Shown here: positions 1 through 12,359 of the stretch, piece after piece
Numbering within the stretch: position 1 is the stretch's first letter
Layout: each line of letters begins with the position of its first letter
Translations under genes and position numbers: made by a program
The notes under the pieces: model-generated
The model's input: only the letters and a program-made list of their open reading frames with translations
Database searches by the model: none
Told to the model about the DNA's origin: nothing
Origin: Enoplolaimus lenunculus
Taxonomy: Eukaryota > Nematoda > Enoplea > Enoplida > Thoracostomopsidae
DNA: 64,000 bases
NCBI GenBank assembly: GCA_030248215.1
Contig: JASANG010002902.1
Location: 62,001-126,000, forward strand
Direction: 5' to 3'

Positions 1-110
1 AGGGCGGGGCTGACTTGCCGTGCGGTGCCTGGGTGACGGACGGCTGCGCATGACAAACGTACGGTGACGGACAGCGCCGGACAATGACGGACGGCACCGG
101 ACGTCATCTG
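1..110. repeat. GC-rich repeat fragment at window edge
   Basis: This is a GC-rich patch in an AT-rich setting. It contains several spaced copies of a GTGACGGACGGC-like motif. The same motif class occurs in the inverted-repeat element at 7046-7212, so this is probably the cut end of a related copy. Nothing coding is visible. Confidence 0.4.
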
Positions 111-408
111 CTGCTCGAATCAGCTTCAACTGATGGTTTAAGGGGGGCATAAATTGTTATCCTAAGTCCTCGGTACAATTTTGGGACTTACCGTTTTGCC
201 CGTGAATCACATTTTAGTCATTTGAAATTCGCACTTGGTGCAATGAGGGCTGATCATGGATATTTTACCTGGATTCAGTATCAGTTTATAAGTGGCTTTT
301 GGCATCGTATGAATTTCCTTTGTGTAAATTTTTTGTATGGATAAATATTACGAATATTTTAAAAATATAAAAAATAATATTAATAATGTTCTGAAAATAT
401 AAAAAATG

Positions 409-460
<52 letters not shown>

Positions 461-2084
461 TATATAATAGGGTTAGCGGATTATTCCCATTGTAATTTTT
501 CGTTCAGGATTTTTAGGAACTTTTTCAGTTTGAAAATATACGAAATCGTATCCTTAATTTTTACGGAATGTAATTTCAATTTCAAAAATTGTGGCTGCGA
601 GCCTGGCAGTAGTCGATTTTTAATACGTACGACAAATATAATCACGTGTAAATATTGCTAAAGTCTAAGTAAATAGATTATATGAGAAATTTATAATTTT
701 GCAGAATTTGCAAATAAACACTGCGACCAACAACAGTTATTTTCAACAAATATTCAATGCAACCAAATTTCAGTGTCTTTTTATCGTCAGTAGGTACAGG
801 TATTTAAGTATTATGTTACTGTGAAATCTAGCACTTCAGGTTTACAAGTAAAATTTCTTGCCAATCGCAACTGAAAATTGGCGTTGTAAGCTAAGTATCA
901 TTTGTACAAATTCTGTAAGTCGCTCGGACAATTTTTTGCGTGATGCTGTTTAAAAATGACAAGCAGACCCTAAAATGGTCAGAAACAAGAGGTATATACT
1001 CATATATATACTGCGCCCCTACGGGTATCATGATTACGCTCTTGCCAATATTTTTTAAGTATTTTAAGAATGGCATGTTTAGAACTGTTACTAATAGAAC
1101 TTTAAGATTATAATTCGGATACATTTTGTTGCAAGATTTTGTGAAATGCTGAATATCTCGGGTTTCTTAAAACCCAACTATATATACAAGTAAACATATT
1201 TATATATATAAATATATAAATAAAAATAAATAAATAAATATATATATATATTTGGAGAACAAACTTTTTCATATTTCGTTATCTTATAGGTTTGTTAGGG
1301 CAAATTTTTTCATACTAATCAGTAGTCTTACAATTGGTAATCAACAATCTTACATAATAGCTTGTTATACACAGCCGGCAAGCAAATTTAAAATCACCCA
1401 ACGTTTATAAAACGTAAACCAAAAACTGCAAGAGCTCAAAACCAAACACTGAATCTGAGTGTGAATATGGAAGAGAAAACGTCGGCTTCGAATGTGCCAT
1501 TATCACAGCATTAATAGCTCAATTGCAATAAATTAGCAACACAATTACTGTCCAAAATTGCTGAATAAATTGGCAATTTAGCCGTCAAATGACCCACGCA
1601 TGCTTTGCATTTAAGGCGAAATTGCGATAAAATTAAATCAAACAAACATCGATATTTGTGCACACATTTGATGATAGCGACAGGCTTCAAGAAACATCTT
1701 AAATATCACATTGCAAGCATTTATGAACAAAATTTAGTTCAATATTTCAGCTAAATTTGCAAAATCAAGACAAGAACGCCGGGCAGCGGCGCAAGTCAAA
1801 AACATTTTTGTTTGCAAATTTGTATGCGGCGACTTGCGGCCATTGACGTGAATAACCCCGTAAAAGGTGCCGGACCGCTGTGAAACGGATAAAACAAGCC
1901 TATTTCCACACTAACTCCCGTTGTACCATAAGCGTTCTTAAAAACGAAATTGCACACAATTGCACCAGTCTTGCAGCTTACCTACTGTACTAAACGAGAA
2001 CTCACAAGCGTTGAAACAGACCTTATTTCAACTCAACTCTACACAAAGGCATACTGCAACATTTTTTGTCGCACGATTTAAAAC
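111..2084. other. AT-rich intergenic DNA
   Basis: No gene is recognisable. The stretch holds an ATA/ATT microsatellite (405-462) and an AT dinucleotide-rich run near 1192-1250. The short open frames show neither splice context nor protein similarity that I can recognise. Confidence 0.6.
405..462. repeat. (AAT)n microsatellite
   Basis: An almost pure ATA trinucleotide array of about 18 units in AT-rich intergenic sequence. Confidence 0.9.
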
Positions 2085-2542
2085 GTTAGTAGGGACCCGA
2101 ACAAGAGAGTGTGGGGTATTAAGAGGGGGGTCCCCATTTTGAGTCCCAATCAATAGGAGTCCGTATCCCTAATAAGAGTTTGTAAGCGAATAGAGTCCCT
2201 AAATCGTCATTAGAGTCCATGAAGGTCAGTTATTCCTAATTGTAGTGCGTAAATGACTCCAGGACCAAATAAAATTGAGTTCGAATCTTTAAGGCCTACT
2301 TAAATTTTGAAAGTACATTCCTAAGTATAACCTTACATGATCGCTCAAGCTATTGATGCAAGACAAATAAACGTTTAGGTAATTCAACGGATAGTTGCAG
2401 TACCGGATATATATCAGTAATGAAGGGTGGCGGAGCGCGGGTTAAAAATAAATAACAGTCGGTAACCGAATAACAAGGGGGTTGCCCTCTGAAGAGGCCA
2501 AATAAATATCAGTCCCCCTCTTATTCGGGTAACTACAGTAAT
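2085..2542. mobile_element. Family H element, copy 1
   Basis: The ends read roughly GTAGGGACCCGAACAAGAG and CTCTTATTCGGGTAACTAC and are inverted relative to each other. The inside carries short motifs (GGAGTCCGTATCCCTAATAAG, AGAGTCCCTAAAT) shared with copies at 17053-17472, 35485-35950 and 46031-46423. It is a non-autonomous inverted-repeat element of about 0.45 kb with no coding capacity. The superfamily is not determined; the best copies end TACTGTA...TACAGTA. Confidence 0.7.
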
Positions 2543-3460
2543 TAAACGAATACCAATCAGTTGAAATCGAACCGTCTCATGTCAACTCGAGACGCAATTT
2601 TGCCGAAAAAATTTGGTAAAACCATTTTTTGAAAAATAAATAAAGTTGTCTCTTTGGATTTGTAAACAGCGACTCAAACCTTATCATTTTACCGCCAAAC
2701 AATTTTCTGATAGGGAAATTTGTAGTCAACGAATCATATTAATTATTTTAGCACGCAACATTTCCGACAGGACACGTACCGCTGACCCGCCCGCCCTGTG
2801 TATCCGCTAGTGTTTGTGAAACGAGAAATAGAAATAGATTATATTCTTAGTATTGTCAAATAGGACTATTAGCCAAATTAACGAATAAAAAATTTCGTTA
2901 TATAAGTTGTTTATTTTGCAATTAATAGTTCACAATATTTTTTGGTACGTTGGCAAACTGCGACAGACACCTGGCTAACATTAGCAACAGTGTAGTATTT
3001 AGGCTTAAAAAACCAAAACGAATACAGCAATCATTAGATACATATTAAGCATTCTTGTGATAAGTGGTTTGAAGTAACAATTTTATACCAAATAATTCTT
3101 TAGGCAAACAATAAGGGCTTATGAAATTCATGTTTATTAACCGTTTGGTTATTAAAATAACCAAAATCACTTCAAAGTCCAAGTTTTTGCTGCGAGAACT
3201 TGCACATTTCAAGAATATATATAAAGGTTTATAAGTATTGTGAAATCATAGCTGCAAATATAGTCAAAACACAATTATTTGAAATATTTTATCGAAAATT
3301 TGAAATTTTCATTTAAGCATCGGTCAACTTTGTGGTTCAAGACAGGTTTGATAGAGACACGTTACACGAAGCCCACACTCTTTGAGCCCTTAAATCAAGC
3401 AAACTCTAAGACGAACAAATAATCAAATCACCAAGGCTTATGCTCTATAATTAGATTTAC
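2543..3460. other. Intergenic DNA, nothing recognised
   Basis: AT-rich sequence with no long open frame and no member of the repeat families defined in this window. Confidence 0.5.
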
Positions 3461-3625
3461 ATGCCCGTAGCCAGCTCATCTTGTTAGTGGGGGCTAAAAA
3501 ATTTTCAGGAGGGGCATCCTAATATTTTCAGTGACTCACATGCAAGGTTAAAAATTGTCTAGAGAGGGCCAAAATATATCCAGGGGGACTAAGCCGCCCC
3601 CTGCCCCCTCTTGGCTACGGGCCCG
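3461..3625. mobile_element. Family E hAT-like MITE, copy 1
   Basis: Terminal inverted repeats read GCCCGTAGCCAGCTCA and TTGGCTACGGGC. The body is G-rich with TTTTCAGGAGGGGCAT and AAAATATATCCAGGGGG motifs shared by many copies here. TAGATTTAC occurs immediately before (3452-3460) and after (3626-3634), a target-site duplication. It is non-coding. Confidence 0.8.
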
Positions 3626-4254
3626 TAGATTTACTTTAATTTACTTTTTCGTACAAGGTGATAATCTGTCTGGCAACATTGGCCATAATTTTCAGGGATG
3701 TGGATATCATGAAACGGGCACCGCAAGTATCGCGGATAACTTTCCAAAAATGTCGGATCAAGTTCCTTCCCAAAGAGTATCTTTATATGTTTTGTTTAGA
3801 CGAGTGCCAATGTGTCCAAAGTGTTTTAGGCTTAGGCTTAGGCTTAGTCTTAGGCAATTGAGATTTAAGCAGAAACTTGAATTGTGAATATAAAATTCGC
3901 TTAATTATACATCAGCTAACAATTACTCGCAAGACTTCCTAAATCGGCATACCTAATGGTGTGTTCACAATGAGTGAATTCTTTTATGTCTTGAGCGCTA
4001 CTCGTTAATTTATTCCATTAGTTTCGTTCAGATCGACAACTTTTGTGGATATTCTCATTTTGCAAGTAAAACAAATTAAGTTGACATATTTTGTTGGGAA
4101 AAAGGCATATAATAAAGCTTAAGATGACATTCGGTGAACAGAAACGACAGTTTAAATTCAGTATAAATCTGCGTTCAAATTAAACGCCGCATTCAAACTT
4201 TGTTAGAGGATCAAAGGACCAGATTTTCAACGAAGTAACGGATATTTTATTAAC

Positions 4255-4540
4255 AAATTGACTCTCTCCGAAATAGGCTTTTCGAGACTACATAAATTGC
4301 GTCAAAATTCGGCTCCGCCAGAGTTAAAACGGATATTTTATTAACAATATCCTATGCTGCAAAAACTGGTGAGTCAAATTGACTCTCTCCGAAATAGGCT
4401 TTTCGAGACTGCACAAATTGCGTCCAAATTCGGCTCCGTCAAAGTCAAATTCGATTCACTGAAATTTGACTCAGTTTGTGTAGTCCCGAAAAGCCGATTT
4501 CGAAGGGAGTCAATTTGACTCACCAATTTTTATCAGTGTA
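4255..4540. mobile_element. Family C palindromic MITE with duplicated half
   Basis: A foldback element built from GAGTCAAATTGACTC and CGAAATAGGCTTTTCG motifs. The complete unit is about 4350-4540. A second left half lies just upstream (4255-4335), and both share CGGATATTTTATTAAC, which suggests a partial tandem duplication. Confidence 0.75.
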
Positions 4541-4705
4541 GAATTCATTTAATGCAGTGGAAACTACTCAGCTTGGAAAGCGCAGGAGCGTATACAACGA
4601 AAACGGAATGAAATATGTATAACCGACAGAAAATGTCGGAAAAAGCTGAAAAAGATACGTTGTGACGGGACAGACCAACATACAAACGTCACAAATGTCT
4701 CTTAC

Positions 4706-4900
4706 TGCACTGCAAAAAATATTGAGATACTGAGTCAAATTGACTCTCTCCGAAATAGGCTCTACGGAACTACACAAACTGAGTCAAATTCGACTCCACC
4801 AGAGTCAACCGTGCGACTTAGTGAGTCGAATTTGACTCAGTTTGTGTAGTCCCGTAAGCCTATTTCGGAGAGTCAATTTGACTCACCATTTTTGCAGTGG
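4706..4900. mobile_element. Family C palindromic MITE
   Basis: About 195 bp. The left end reads CACTGCAAAAAATATTGAG and the right end CACCATTTTTGCAGTG. The two halves fold back on each other through GAGTCAAATTGACTCTC. Confidence 0.8.
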
Positions 4901-5874
4901 GGCGGGTAAATCGTGTAAATGTGATCGTCGTTTCCCGAAACAAACTCTTTGCTATGCCTTGACCATTCTAACATGGTTAGTTTGATCGGAAATATTGTGT
5001 AACTCTAACGGGGTTGAGTGTGCACGGTTTTGGGAAATTTTGGGGAAATTGCTACAGAATTGGTGTTTTGTCGACTTGTGGCTGGAGTAACCAGAAACTA
5101 GGCATAAGTTGTCAGGAAATTTCGGATCGAACTACACCAATTAGGATGCATATTTTGTGTCGTAATTGCATTGTTGCATAAAACCGATCAGCATTCGGGT
5201 GGGACAATAAACGTTGATACGGCCGCGTTACTAAATCAGAGCGATAAGCGTGCATCGGAATAGAACTGACCAGAGTTGCGGTTGGAAGGCTGTAAGACGA
5301 GTAACTCACAAACTTCTCACACACGTAGAACGTGGCGCTTTAGGATCGTAGCTGGAACGCTGTGTTCAAATCGTATATGCTTGTTGCCAAAATGTTATGC
5401 TTAAATTTTATGAAACTTCGAGTGGAAAACGCGAAAAGTTTTGCCATTTTTATTTTTAAACATTTTTGCAAATATCAGCCATTGTTTCTTTAGGAATTAG
5501 GACTTTTCCCTGGTTATCATTTGGGTTTACCACACAGGTTTGTTGGCTCAATTAAAATTTTCCAGAAAAATTGCTTGAATTTTGTATAAATGGTTTTGAA
5601 GATACTACCAAATGTCAACAAATATTACAATGGAATCCGATCAAAAATTTAAGGATATCGGGATTATGTTCAGGGTGGTTGGTTTTTCGAACGACCCCGA
5701 AATACAGCATTTATTTTGAGATGTATCTATTTCACCTTACGGCAACATCTCGCCCTCGTTGTCACTATAATCATTAATTTTCTGCTTAAATGTTAATTAC
5801 AAGCCAACGAAACTATCTTTGGATGGAAAGTTTCTAAGTACAAGTCGTTTAGGTTAATGTTTGTTTGTCTTTGT
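4901..5874. other. Intergenic DNA, nothing recognised
   Basis: Short open frames only. None shows a recognisable domain, signal peptide or splice context. Confidence 0.5.
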
Positions 5875-6078
5875 GACCCATGTAAAGATTAGGGGCGGAA
5901 CATTTTTCTGTGGGACTAGAAACGAGTAAGCTTACGCCTTAGACTAATTTTTTTGTTTGGCTCAGGCTTAGGCTTAGGCTTACGAATATGCTCATTTTTA
6001 CGGTTAGGCTTAGGCTTAAGCTTAGGCGTAGGCTTAGGAATATGCTTATAATACTGTGCCGCCCCTGTTACATTGGCT
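5875..6078. mobile_element. Family A hAT-like MITE with TTAGGC core
   Basis: Inverted ends GACCCATGTAAAGATTAGG and CCCCTGTTACATTGGCT enclose two TTAGGC-type arrays separated by a CATTTTTACGG spacer. Flanking GTCTTTGT (5867-5874) and GTCTTTAT (6079-6086) match at 7 of 8 positions, consistent with an 8-bp target duplication. Confidence 0.85.
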
Positions 6079-6246
6079 GTCTTTATAAATAGTGCAATGA
6101 ACAACAGCGTTAAAGTAGAATCAAATTTCAAATTATTAATAGGAATTCATTTGTTTCAGAAATAGACAACCTTGCGGTAGATATTGTATTTTTGCCGTAG
6201 AAACTTGTATATTAATATTACTGTTAGAATTATTTGAGGTACTGAC

Positions 6247-6599
6247 CATGGTGTAACCGGATATCCGTTTCCGGTAAAAATCTGTATCCGTTTCCGTTTT
6301 AGAAACACCGGAAATTTTGGGATTTCTACGCATAAAATTAGCTATAACTCACGTATATATATGTCGCATTTTTATTACAAATATGCTGCAATTGTTCGAA
6401 ATATAATAAAACAACGACATTCATCCAAAATATTAAAAATTTCGGCGCATCCGCCATTGTTTGTTTACAATTTTAGAAAGCCCGGCAAATATTTGCACGT
6501 CTCAATTGTGTTGGCAGAAATATAAAACATCTTTGAAACATTCATGCTGCAATATGCGTTTGCTGTTTTTGTTATTTTTACTATCCGTTTACACCCTGA
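6247..6599. mobile_element. Family I-like hAT MITE
   Basis: It starts CATGGTGTAACCGGATATCC and ends CCGTTTACACCCTG. The flanks GTACTGAC and ATACTGAT match at 6 of 8 positions. GGAAACGG-rich stretches lie near the left end. Related copies are at 43905-44275, 61340-61605 and 61740-61995. Confidence 0.7.
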
Positions 6600-7045
6600 T
6601 ACTGATGCAATAATTAGCACACTTGTGCGAAACTGAAATATGCAACAATTGCACTCATGTGCATATCAGTAGGTACAGGTTTAATATAAAATGTCCGGTT
6701 TGTTTATGGAGCAAGTAACCCATTGCAATTTAACGGTACCAAATATGGTATATTGCAAGTTGGTCATGAAAATTATGACCAACGGATCCACTAACCAACC
6801 CTTCACATATGAACTTGGTTTAAGGTTTAAAACGAGGCACAACGCGCAGTATTTTGGTTTTGAACCTAATGCAATTTATCATACCTAAATCTTCAGCGGC
6901 GAACTCGAAGGTTTCCGCTGGAAGGATACTGTTTCGTGTCTTGTAATTTTACAGTTTTAAGACCATTGGTATGTTTAGAGTGGAAGTAAAATTGCTCCTA
7001 GATTAATCGACGTTGTTTGTTAAATATAACCTAAACCAGCTTTAG

Positions 7046-7212
7046 GGTTGCGCTATACGTTTCAGCGCCGTCCACCCCGCCGTGCGTCACCAGACGCCGT
7101 CATTCGATACTGCCCCACGCGATCGGTGCCGTACGACGCCACGCGTCACAAAAAACCAAATCTCGTGACGCACGGCGCCGGCGTCCGGTACGTACAGAGC
7201 AACCCTGACCTC
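7046..7212. mobile_element. GC-rich inverted-repeat element
   Basis: The left arm AGGGTTGCGCTATACGT and right arm rich in GCGCCGG are imperfect inverted repeats, both containing GTGCGTCAC. GC content is far above that of the neighbours. This is probably another CAGGG-ended non-autonomous element; the 8-bp duplication is not clear. Confidence 0.5.
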
Positions 7213-7362
7213 AGCCTTCCAATGCGTTCCAGTGCGCTTAACCTCGGGTTTGTGGGGGGGGTACAAATTAGCATTTCTAATAAAAGCCAAGTTGATCATT
7301 AAAAGGTGTACTGTAGTGGCCCAAACCTGAGTACGAGGGGGCTGATTTTCATTTGGCCTGTC

Positions 7363-7765
7363 CAGGGTGCAACCGGAATTACAATTTACCGGAACCGGAA
7401 CCGGAATTTGAAAATTTTACCGGAACCGGAACCGGAAAGTGAAAAATGCATTTCACCAAAAATTTCATTTTAATCTTATTTTTTGCTCTATTATTTGTGA
7501 AATAACCTTAGTCGAACATAGGTATTTATTTTATTTGTTGTATTTTAGATTTTCGTCGTCGACTGAAGTGAAATCCACCATCAATGGCTTATATTCGGAA
7601 TACAAGTGGCTTTCTAAAGAGATTCTTAAAGATTAGCAAAGTTAAAAAAACGGCCAAATTATAACACCGGAATTTTTAAATCCGGTAAAAATTTACCGGA
7701 ACCGGAACCGGAAGGTGAAAAAATGCCGGAACCGGAACCGGAACCGGAATTCGGGTTGCACCCTG
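7363..7765. mobile_element. Family I hAT-like MITE
   Basis: A 403-bp element with ends CAGGGTGCAACCGGAATT and AATTCGGGTTGCACCCTG. It is flanked by an exact 8-bp duplication, GGCCTGTC (7355-7362 and 7766-7773). Internal tandem GGAACC motifs border both arms. CAGGG termini plus an 8-bp duplication are typical of hAT elements. Confidence 0.9.
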
Positions 7766-7954
7766 GGCCTGTCCATAGGGTACCACATCTTTCTTTTTTA
7801 TATTTTCTTTTAGAAAGAATTGACTTTCTCTGAAGCTGTTCTGTTGATTGCTGTGTCCGTTAATATTTTTCGGGATTTAATAGGATTGATTGCGGGTTGT
7901 CTAAGTGTCTGTTACAGATTTGAGCAGTTTAGACTATCCTTATCCTTCTGTCTG

Positions 7955-8085
7955 TTTTATGAACTCTAATTACGACTACGGACACTATCCACTAACGGAC
8001 CCTAATTAGGGATACAGACTCCCATATATTGGTTCACAAAATCAGGACCCGATTAATATCCCTTATATTCGGATCAGCACAGTAT
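7955..8085. mobile_element. Family H fragment
   Basis: It carries the family H internal motifs, including GACACTATCCACTAACGGAC and GGATACAGACTCC, followed by a decayed terminus. No complete partner end is visible. Confidence 0.5.
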
Positions 8086-8231
8086 GGTGATGTTTAGTCA
8101 ATCCAAATGGTGTGCCAAGGCACCAAAGGGTGACAGTAGCTGCAAATCCTGTCAATAGTGACCTCAGCGTTAAGTTATAACCAATGTCAAATGCTGGAAA
8201 TCAGAATAGTCACCCTTATCTCATCGTATAA

Positions 8232-8322
8232 CCCCCTCCTGCACAATATCTTACCACCAAACCCCCTCCAGAACAATATCCTACCACCGGACGCTCTCCT
8301 GGGCAATATCCTACCACCACCT
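8232..8322 (+). repeat. 30-bp tandem repeat, about 3 copies
   Basis: Three diverged 30-bp units share CCTCC and CAATATCCTACCACC. Thirty bases preserve frame, so one open frame reads a 10-residue repeat with an N-I-L-P-P core. No gene is recognisable around it; a chance open frame over a minisatellite is as likely as a coding repeat. Confidence 0.6.
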
Positions 8323-8504
8323 CTGGGTCACTCCCAATCCATTTCAGGCAATAATGATACCTTTGCCCACGAAACTCTTTAACCTTTTGAGTTTGAAAGC
8401 GATGGTAAAACGACAGTGCCGGAGCAGCCAGCGATGGGGGCTCCCCCTAAACTCCAGAAGGGGTCCCCTAAACTCGCAATCGACGCGAACGGGAAGCCAG
8501 AGTC

Positions 8505-8625
8505 ATTTTAGAACTTCGGCGGTTTTTGTTTCAACCGGTTAGGGTGGGGGTCCCTTTAGGTCTGTGACCCCCCACATGGGAGGTATGGGGTGTAACTGCT
8601 CCGGCCCTGTAAAAAGATATTCCAT
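8505..8625. repeat. Dispersed repeat shared with window end
   Basis: GGTTTTTGTTTCAACCGG followed by a G-rich run and CTCCGGCCCTG recurs in the same order at 63910-63990. It is a dispersed repeat of unknown class. Confidence 0.6.
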
Positions 8626-9070
8626 GACTGATACTCTACCATGAGTGCAAACTTTCAGTATGAAAATATTTGTATAAATCCGAACCGAAACCCGTTTTGT
8701 ACGTTTCTCGTGACCGTTTTGTAATCCATAATTTTCAGCCACGACATTATTGTTGGTTAAGGCCAATATACCAATGTCGACCCAAATTCACAGGTACCAT
8801 CCAGGGTACAACCGGATGTGTGCGTTCGGCTCGGACTCCTGCAAGTTTCGTCATATTTTGGTATGTTTTTTTAGTTTGTTTACAAACTCATTGGCAGATT
8901 TTCAACGGCTGTGGAGTGTGGATATAAAAAAATTGCTCAAAATCGTCATCTTCAAACGGTATTCAGGCACATGAAATGCCATAGGGGAAACTCAAATAAG
9001 ACCGATTCACAAAATGAAACAAATACATATTTACCTGATATTGGTAGGATGGAAATAATTGCAGAATATT

Positions 9071-9451
9071 CGGGCCCGTAGCCAAGTGGGCGCCGGAGGG
9101 GGCTTAGCTCCCACTAGCGGATTCAGAGGAGGGCCGGGTGAGGCCGACGACCCCCATCAGAAATGTTTTTGTGTTCAAATCGTAAGATACCTTACAATTT
9201 TTCGCCGCCAGAAAAAGTTTTTGCTGATAAAATGATAAGGTTCCTACCTTACAATATTTGCGTTTCACAACATTTGTCAGCACGCCCCCATCCGTCAGAA
9301 ATTTTTGGATCCGCCTCTGTCAGCCCCTCTGGCGAAAATTTTGGTCCCCCTACAAGATTTTCAACGTTGCTTGTAAGTCATTGAAAACCTTTAAATGCCC
9401 CTCCTGAAAATTTTTTAGCCACCCTAACAAGGTGAGCTGGCTACGGGCCTG
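9071..9451. mobile_element. Family E MITE with a nested G-type insert
   Basis: Outer ends CGGGCCCGTAGCC and GGCTACGGGCCTG are flanked by AGAATATT (9063-9070) and AGTATATT (9452-9459), a 7/8 target duplication. Inside, about 9115-9320, lies a second element starting GCGGATTCAGAGG and ending GGATCCGCCTCTG with the family G motif AAAATGATAAGG. The G-type element therefore inserted into an existing E copy. Confidence 0.75.
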
Positions 9452-9861
9452 AGTATATTATGTATATTCTCCAGTCTATTTAACCATTTCTTGAGCTCAA
9501 CATAAAAGCACATTGCACTTGCTACCACTCAGCATTTGATCCGCTGATCCTTACAGATATTCTATGGTATAATTAAACAGCCACATTGAAACTATTGCGA
9601 TAAACTTCGGCCTTGAACAGTCCTTCTGAGTAACTCGGACAGTTTAGGCTTTCTTTAGACAACTGGAAATAGATGCAATGATTAGACAACGTTAGTGCTT
9701 GAAGATAACTTGCTAACCGCTGAAATGACAGTCACAAACGCATACGAACAAATATCCTAAAAACAACTCGCAATAGCTTCCTAATAATTTTCTGACAGTT
9801 CCAGTATAAACGTCGGCAAGCTAATTTCCAGGCCTCGATTTCCGAGGGAAGAAAGTCAAAT

Positions 9862-10045
9862 TGGCAGACCCGTAGAGCCAGCTCACCTCGCTTGGCAGGG
9901 AGGCTGAAAATTTTCCAGGACGCGTATTCAAGGCTTTTCAATGAGTTACAAGCAAGGTTGAAAATTCTCTAGCGGTGCCAAAATGTTTCCATGGAGAGCT
10001 GAGCGCCCTTGCCCACCCCCCGCCCGTCTCTTGGCTACGGACCCG
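9862..10045. mobile_element. Family E MITE
   Basis: The left end GACCCGTAGAGCCAGCTCAC and right end CTTGGCTACGGACCCG flank a body with the family motifs (TTTTCCAGGACGCGT, GCAAGGTTGAAAATTC). Confidence 0.75.
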
Positions 10046-11134
10046 CATAGTTGGTGATGAACAGAGTTCATGGTCACACCGTATTGCTTTAGGTGCCCCA
10101 ATAAAATTTCAATTTAATGTTTAACAAACCCCAACGATTTGTTATGAAATCATCTGAACGCCTTCTGCATTAAAGTTGTGGTCAAACAAAAATATTAAAC
10201 ATTTTTGAATCTATAAAAATTTCCAAACTCAACCCAAAATGCAATATTATTTCATTGATGCAGTCGAAGTTGGTTTTTGATACGGAGTACATTTTAAATA
10301 CCGGAATATATACAGACAGGATCCGCGATAAATTACACACTTCGATTGTTAGAAGCCGTCAGATCGCACCGCTGATCCCAAAGCCAGCGGACAATTGACG
10401 CTTCCGGATTTGTGACCGGATACCGTTTTCAAACACTGACATCGGTACTTGTTTTACTGTAACATTGTATAAAACTATATTCCACGGCCTGAAGCCTAAT
10501 CAAAAAATAGTTTTAAAACTTAAGCATTGTCTTCCGCGACAAAAACAATACATCTCTTGGTAAAACATTAAGGCCATTATTCGTTTTCGACCAAGTTGCT
10601 CTAAATTTAAACTCTATATTAATACCAAAAACGCCAAACTGAAACGTAGGTATCTACAAAAGCGGCGACTATTTTCAATTCTTTTCTCAAAAATAAACTA
10701 CGTCATAAAAATAGAATTATTACCCAGTTAAGGATTTAATATACAATTTAAACGGGTACAAAATATCTCATAAAAATACAACAATATTCAATAACAGTAA
10801 ATAATAATAATAATATGAAACATTTTATTTAATAGACACCAGATCGTATATAATTTTAAAATTTAAAATTTAAAATCAGCACAGTAAAATCAAGCATATA
10901 TGTATATATACTTTTGTCAGCACAGAGTGCGCAAGACCAACTTGCAAGGGTCAGGTGAAAAAATTTTCGAACACAAATTTGATATTGTCGGAATCATATT
11001 CAACTGAAATGGCACAAAGATGCTCGTATAACGAGCGGTATACATTTTCGCTCATTTTGACGTATACGCACTCAAGGCAGGGATATGGGCTAAACGTGCA
11101 ATTTTAAAAAAGTTACACTTTAGTACTAAACCAT
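10046..11134. other. AT-rich intergenic DNA
   Basis: No gene and no complete member of the main families. A short TAA-rich run lies near 10797-10816. Confidence 0.5.
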
Positions 11135-11369
11135 CACTGTAAATTCTAGTGAGTTGATTTTAACTGTGAATGAGTTGAATCATTTAGCCTGAGTTATGAC
11201 TATCAAAACTCACAATTCTGAGTTGATTCAACTCATTCTGATTTAATTAATTAGCTATCTCGGAGTCGACTCAACTCAGAATGAGTTAAAGTTTACTTTT
11301 ATTAAACTCAGAAAAAAACTACCTTTTCGTCTGAGTTGATTAACTACTAACTCATTAGAATTTACAGTG
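11135..11369. mobile_element. Family D TA-inserting MITE, copy 1
   Basis: Ends CACTGTAAATTCTAGTGAG and CTCATTAGAATTTACAGTG are inverted. The body is made of GAGTTGA / TCAACTC motifs on both strands, so the element folds into a long hairpin. Further copies are at 46531-46786 and 46888-47135. Confidence 0.8.
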
Positions 11370-11780
11370 GCAGTCAACGTGAGATTGCACTATTTGCAAT
11401 TGACGCCAACAAGTTTCACGCAAAAAATTCCGCAACGTAACTATACATATTAACAAAATTAATTAATTATACATTTAATTTGCATACGTTTATATTATTG
11501 AACCGGAACGGTGCCCAAAATACGTATGTGGAGAGTTCCAGCTTTAATTATAACGATTAGGGTTGAAGATGCGAGGAAAGTTGATTTTTGTTCGGAAAAC
11601 TGATTACTGTATTTTATATGAATTATTTTGGCGTACACTGCTTATTCGTTCACAATTAACAACTTTTGTACAATAAAACTTATTCATTCATTTGAATTTT
11701 TTTGAAAATATAAAATTATACTTGACTTATCGCACGTTTCGACTGCAAAGGTTTCTAGCACCATTGATATATCACGCCTC

Positions 11781-12359
11781 CAGTATCGGATCCAGAGGGG
11801 GCCCATCAGAATTTTTTGTGATAAAATGGTAAGGTCCCTTACCGTACAATTTTTCCACCTCAGGAAACTTTTTGATGATAAAATGATAAAGTCCCTACCG
11901 TACAATTTTTTCACCTCAGAAAACTTTTTGATGATAAAATGATAAAGTCCCTACCTTACAATTTTTCCACCTCAGGAAACTGTTTGATGATAAAATGATA
12001 AAGTCCCTACCGTACAATTTTTCCACCTCAGGAAACTTTTTGATGATAAAATGATAAAGTCCCTACCGTACAATTTTTTCACCTCAGAAAACTTTTTGAT
12101 GATAAAATGATAAAGTCCCTACCTTACAATTTTTCCACCTCAGGAAACTGTTTGATGATAAAATGATAAAGTCCCTACCGTACAATTTTTTCACCTCAGA
12201 AAACTTTTTGATGATAAAATGATAAAGTCCCTACCGTACAATTTTTCCACCTCAGGAAACTGTTTGATGATAAAATGATAAAGTCCCTATCTTACAATTT
12301 TTGCTTTCCTCAACACATTTGCCACCCACCCCCGTCAGCAATTCCTGGATCCGCCGCTG
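11781..12359. mobile_element. Family G element holding a 56-bp satellite
   Basis: The ends are CAGTATCGGATCCAGAGG and CTGGATCCGCCGCTG, matching the hAT-like CAGTGGCGGATCCAG terminus, although the flanking 8-mers do not match. The interior is about eight tandem 56-57-bp units containing CACCTCAG and GATGATAAAATGATAAAGTC, with phases near 11846, 11901, 11958, 12014, 12070, 12126, 12182 and 12238. Three variants alternate, giving a higher-order period of about 168 bp. Confidence 0.8.

Noticed and set aside
11781-12359. CRISPR array
   Set aside because: Units are contiguous with no unique spacers, and the context is a eukaryotic transposon.
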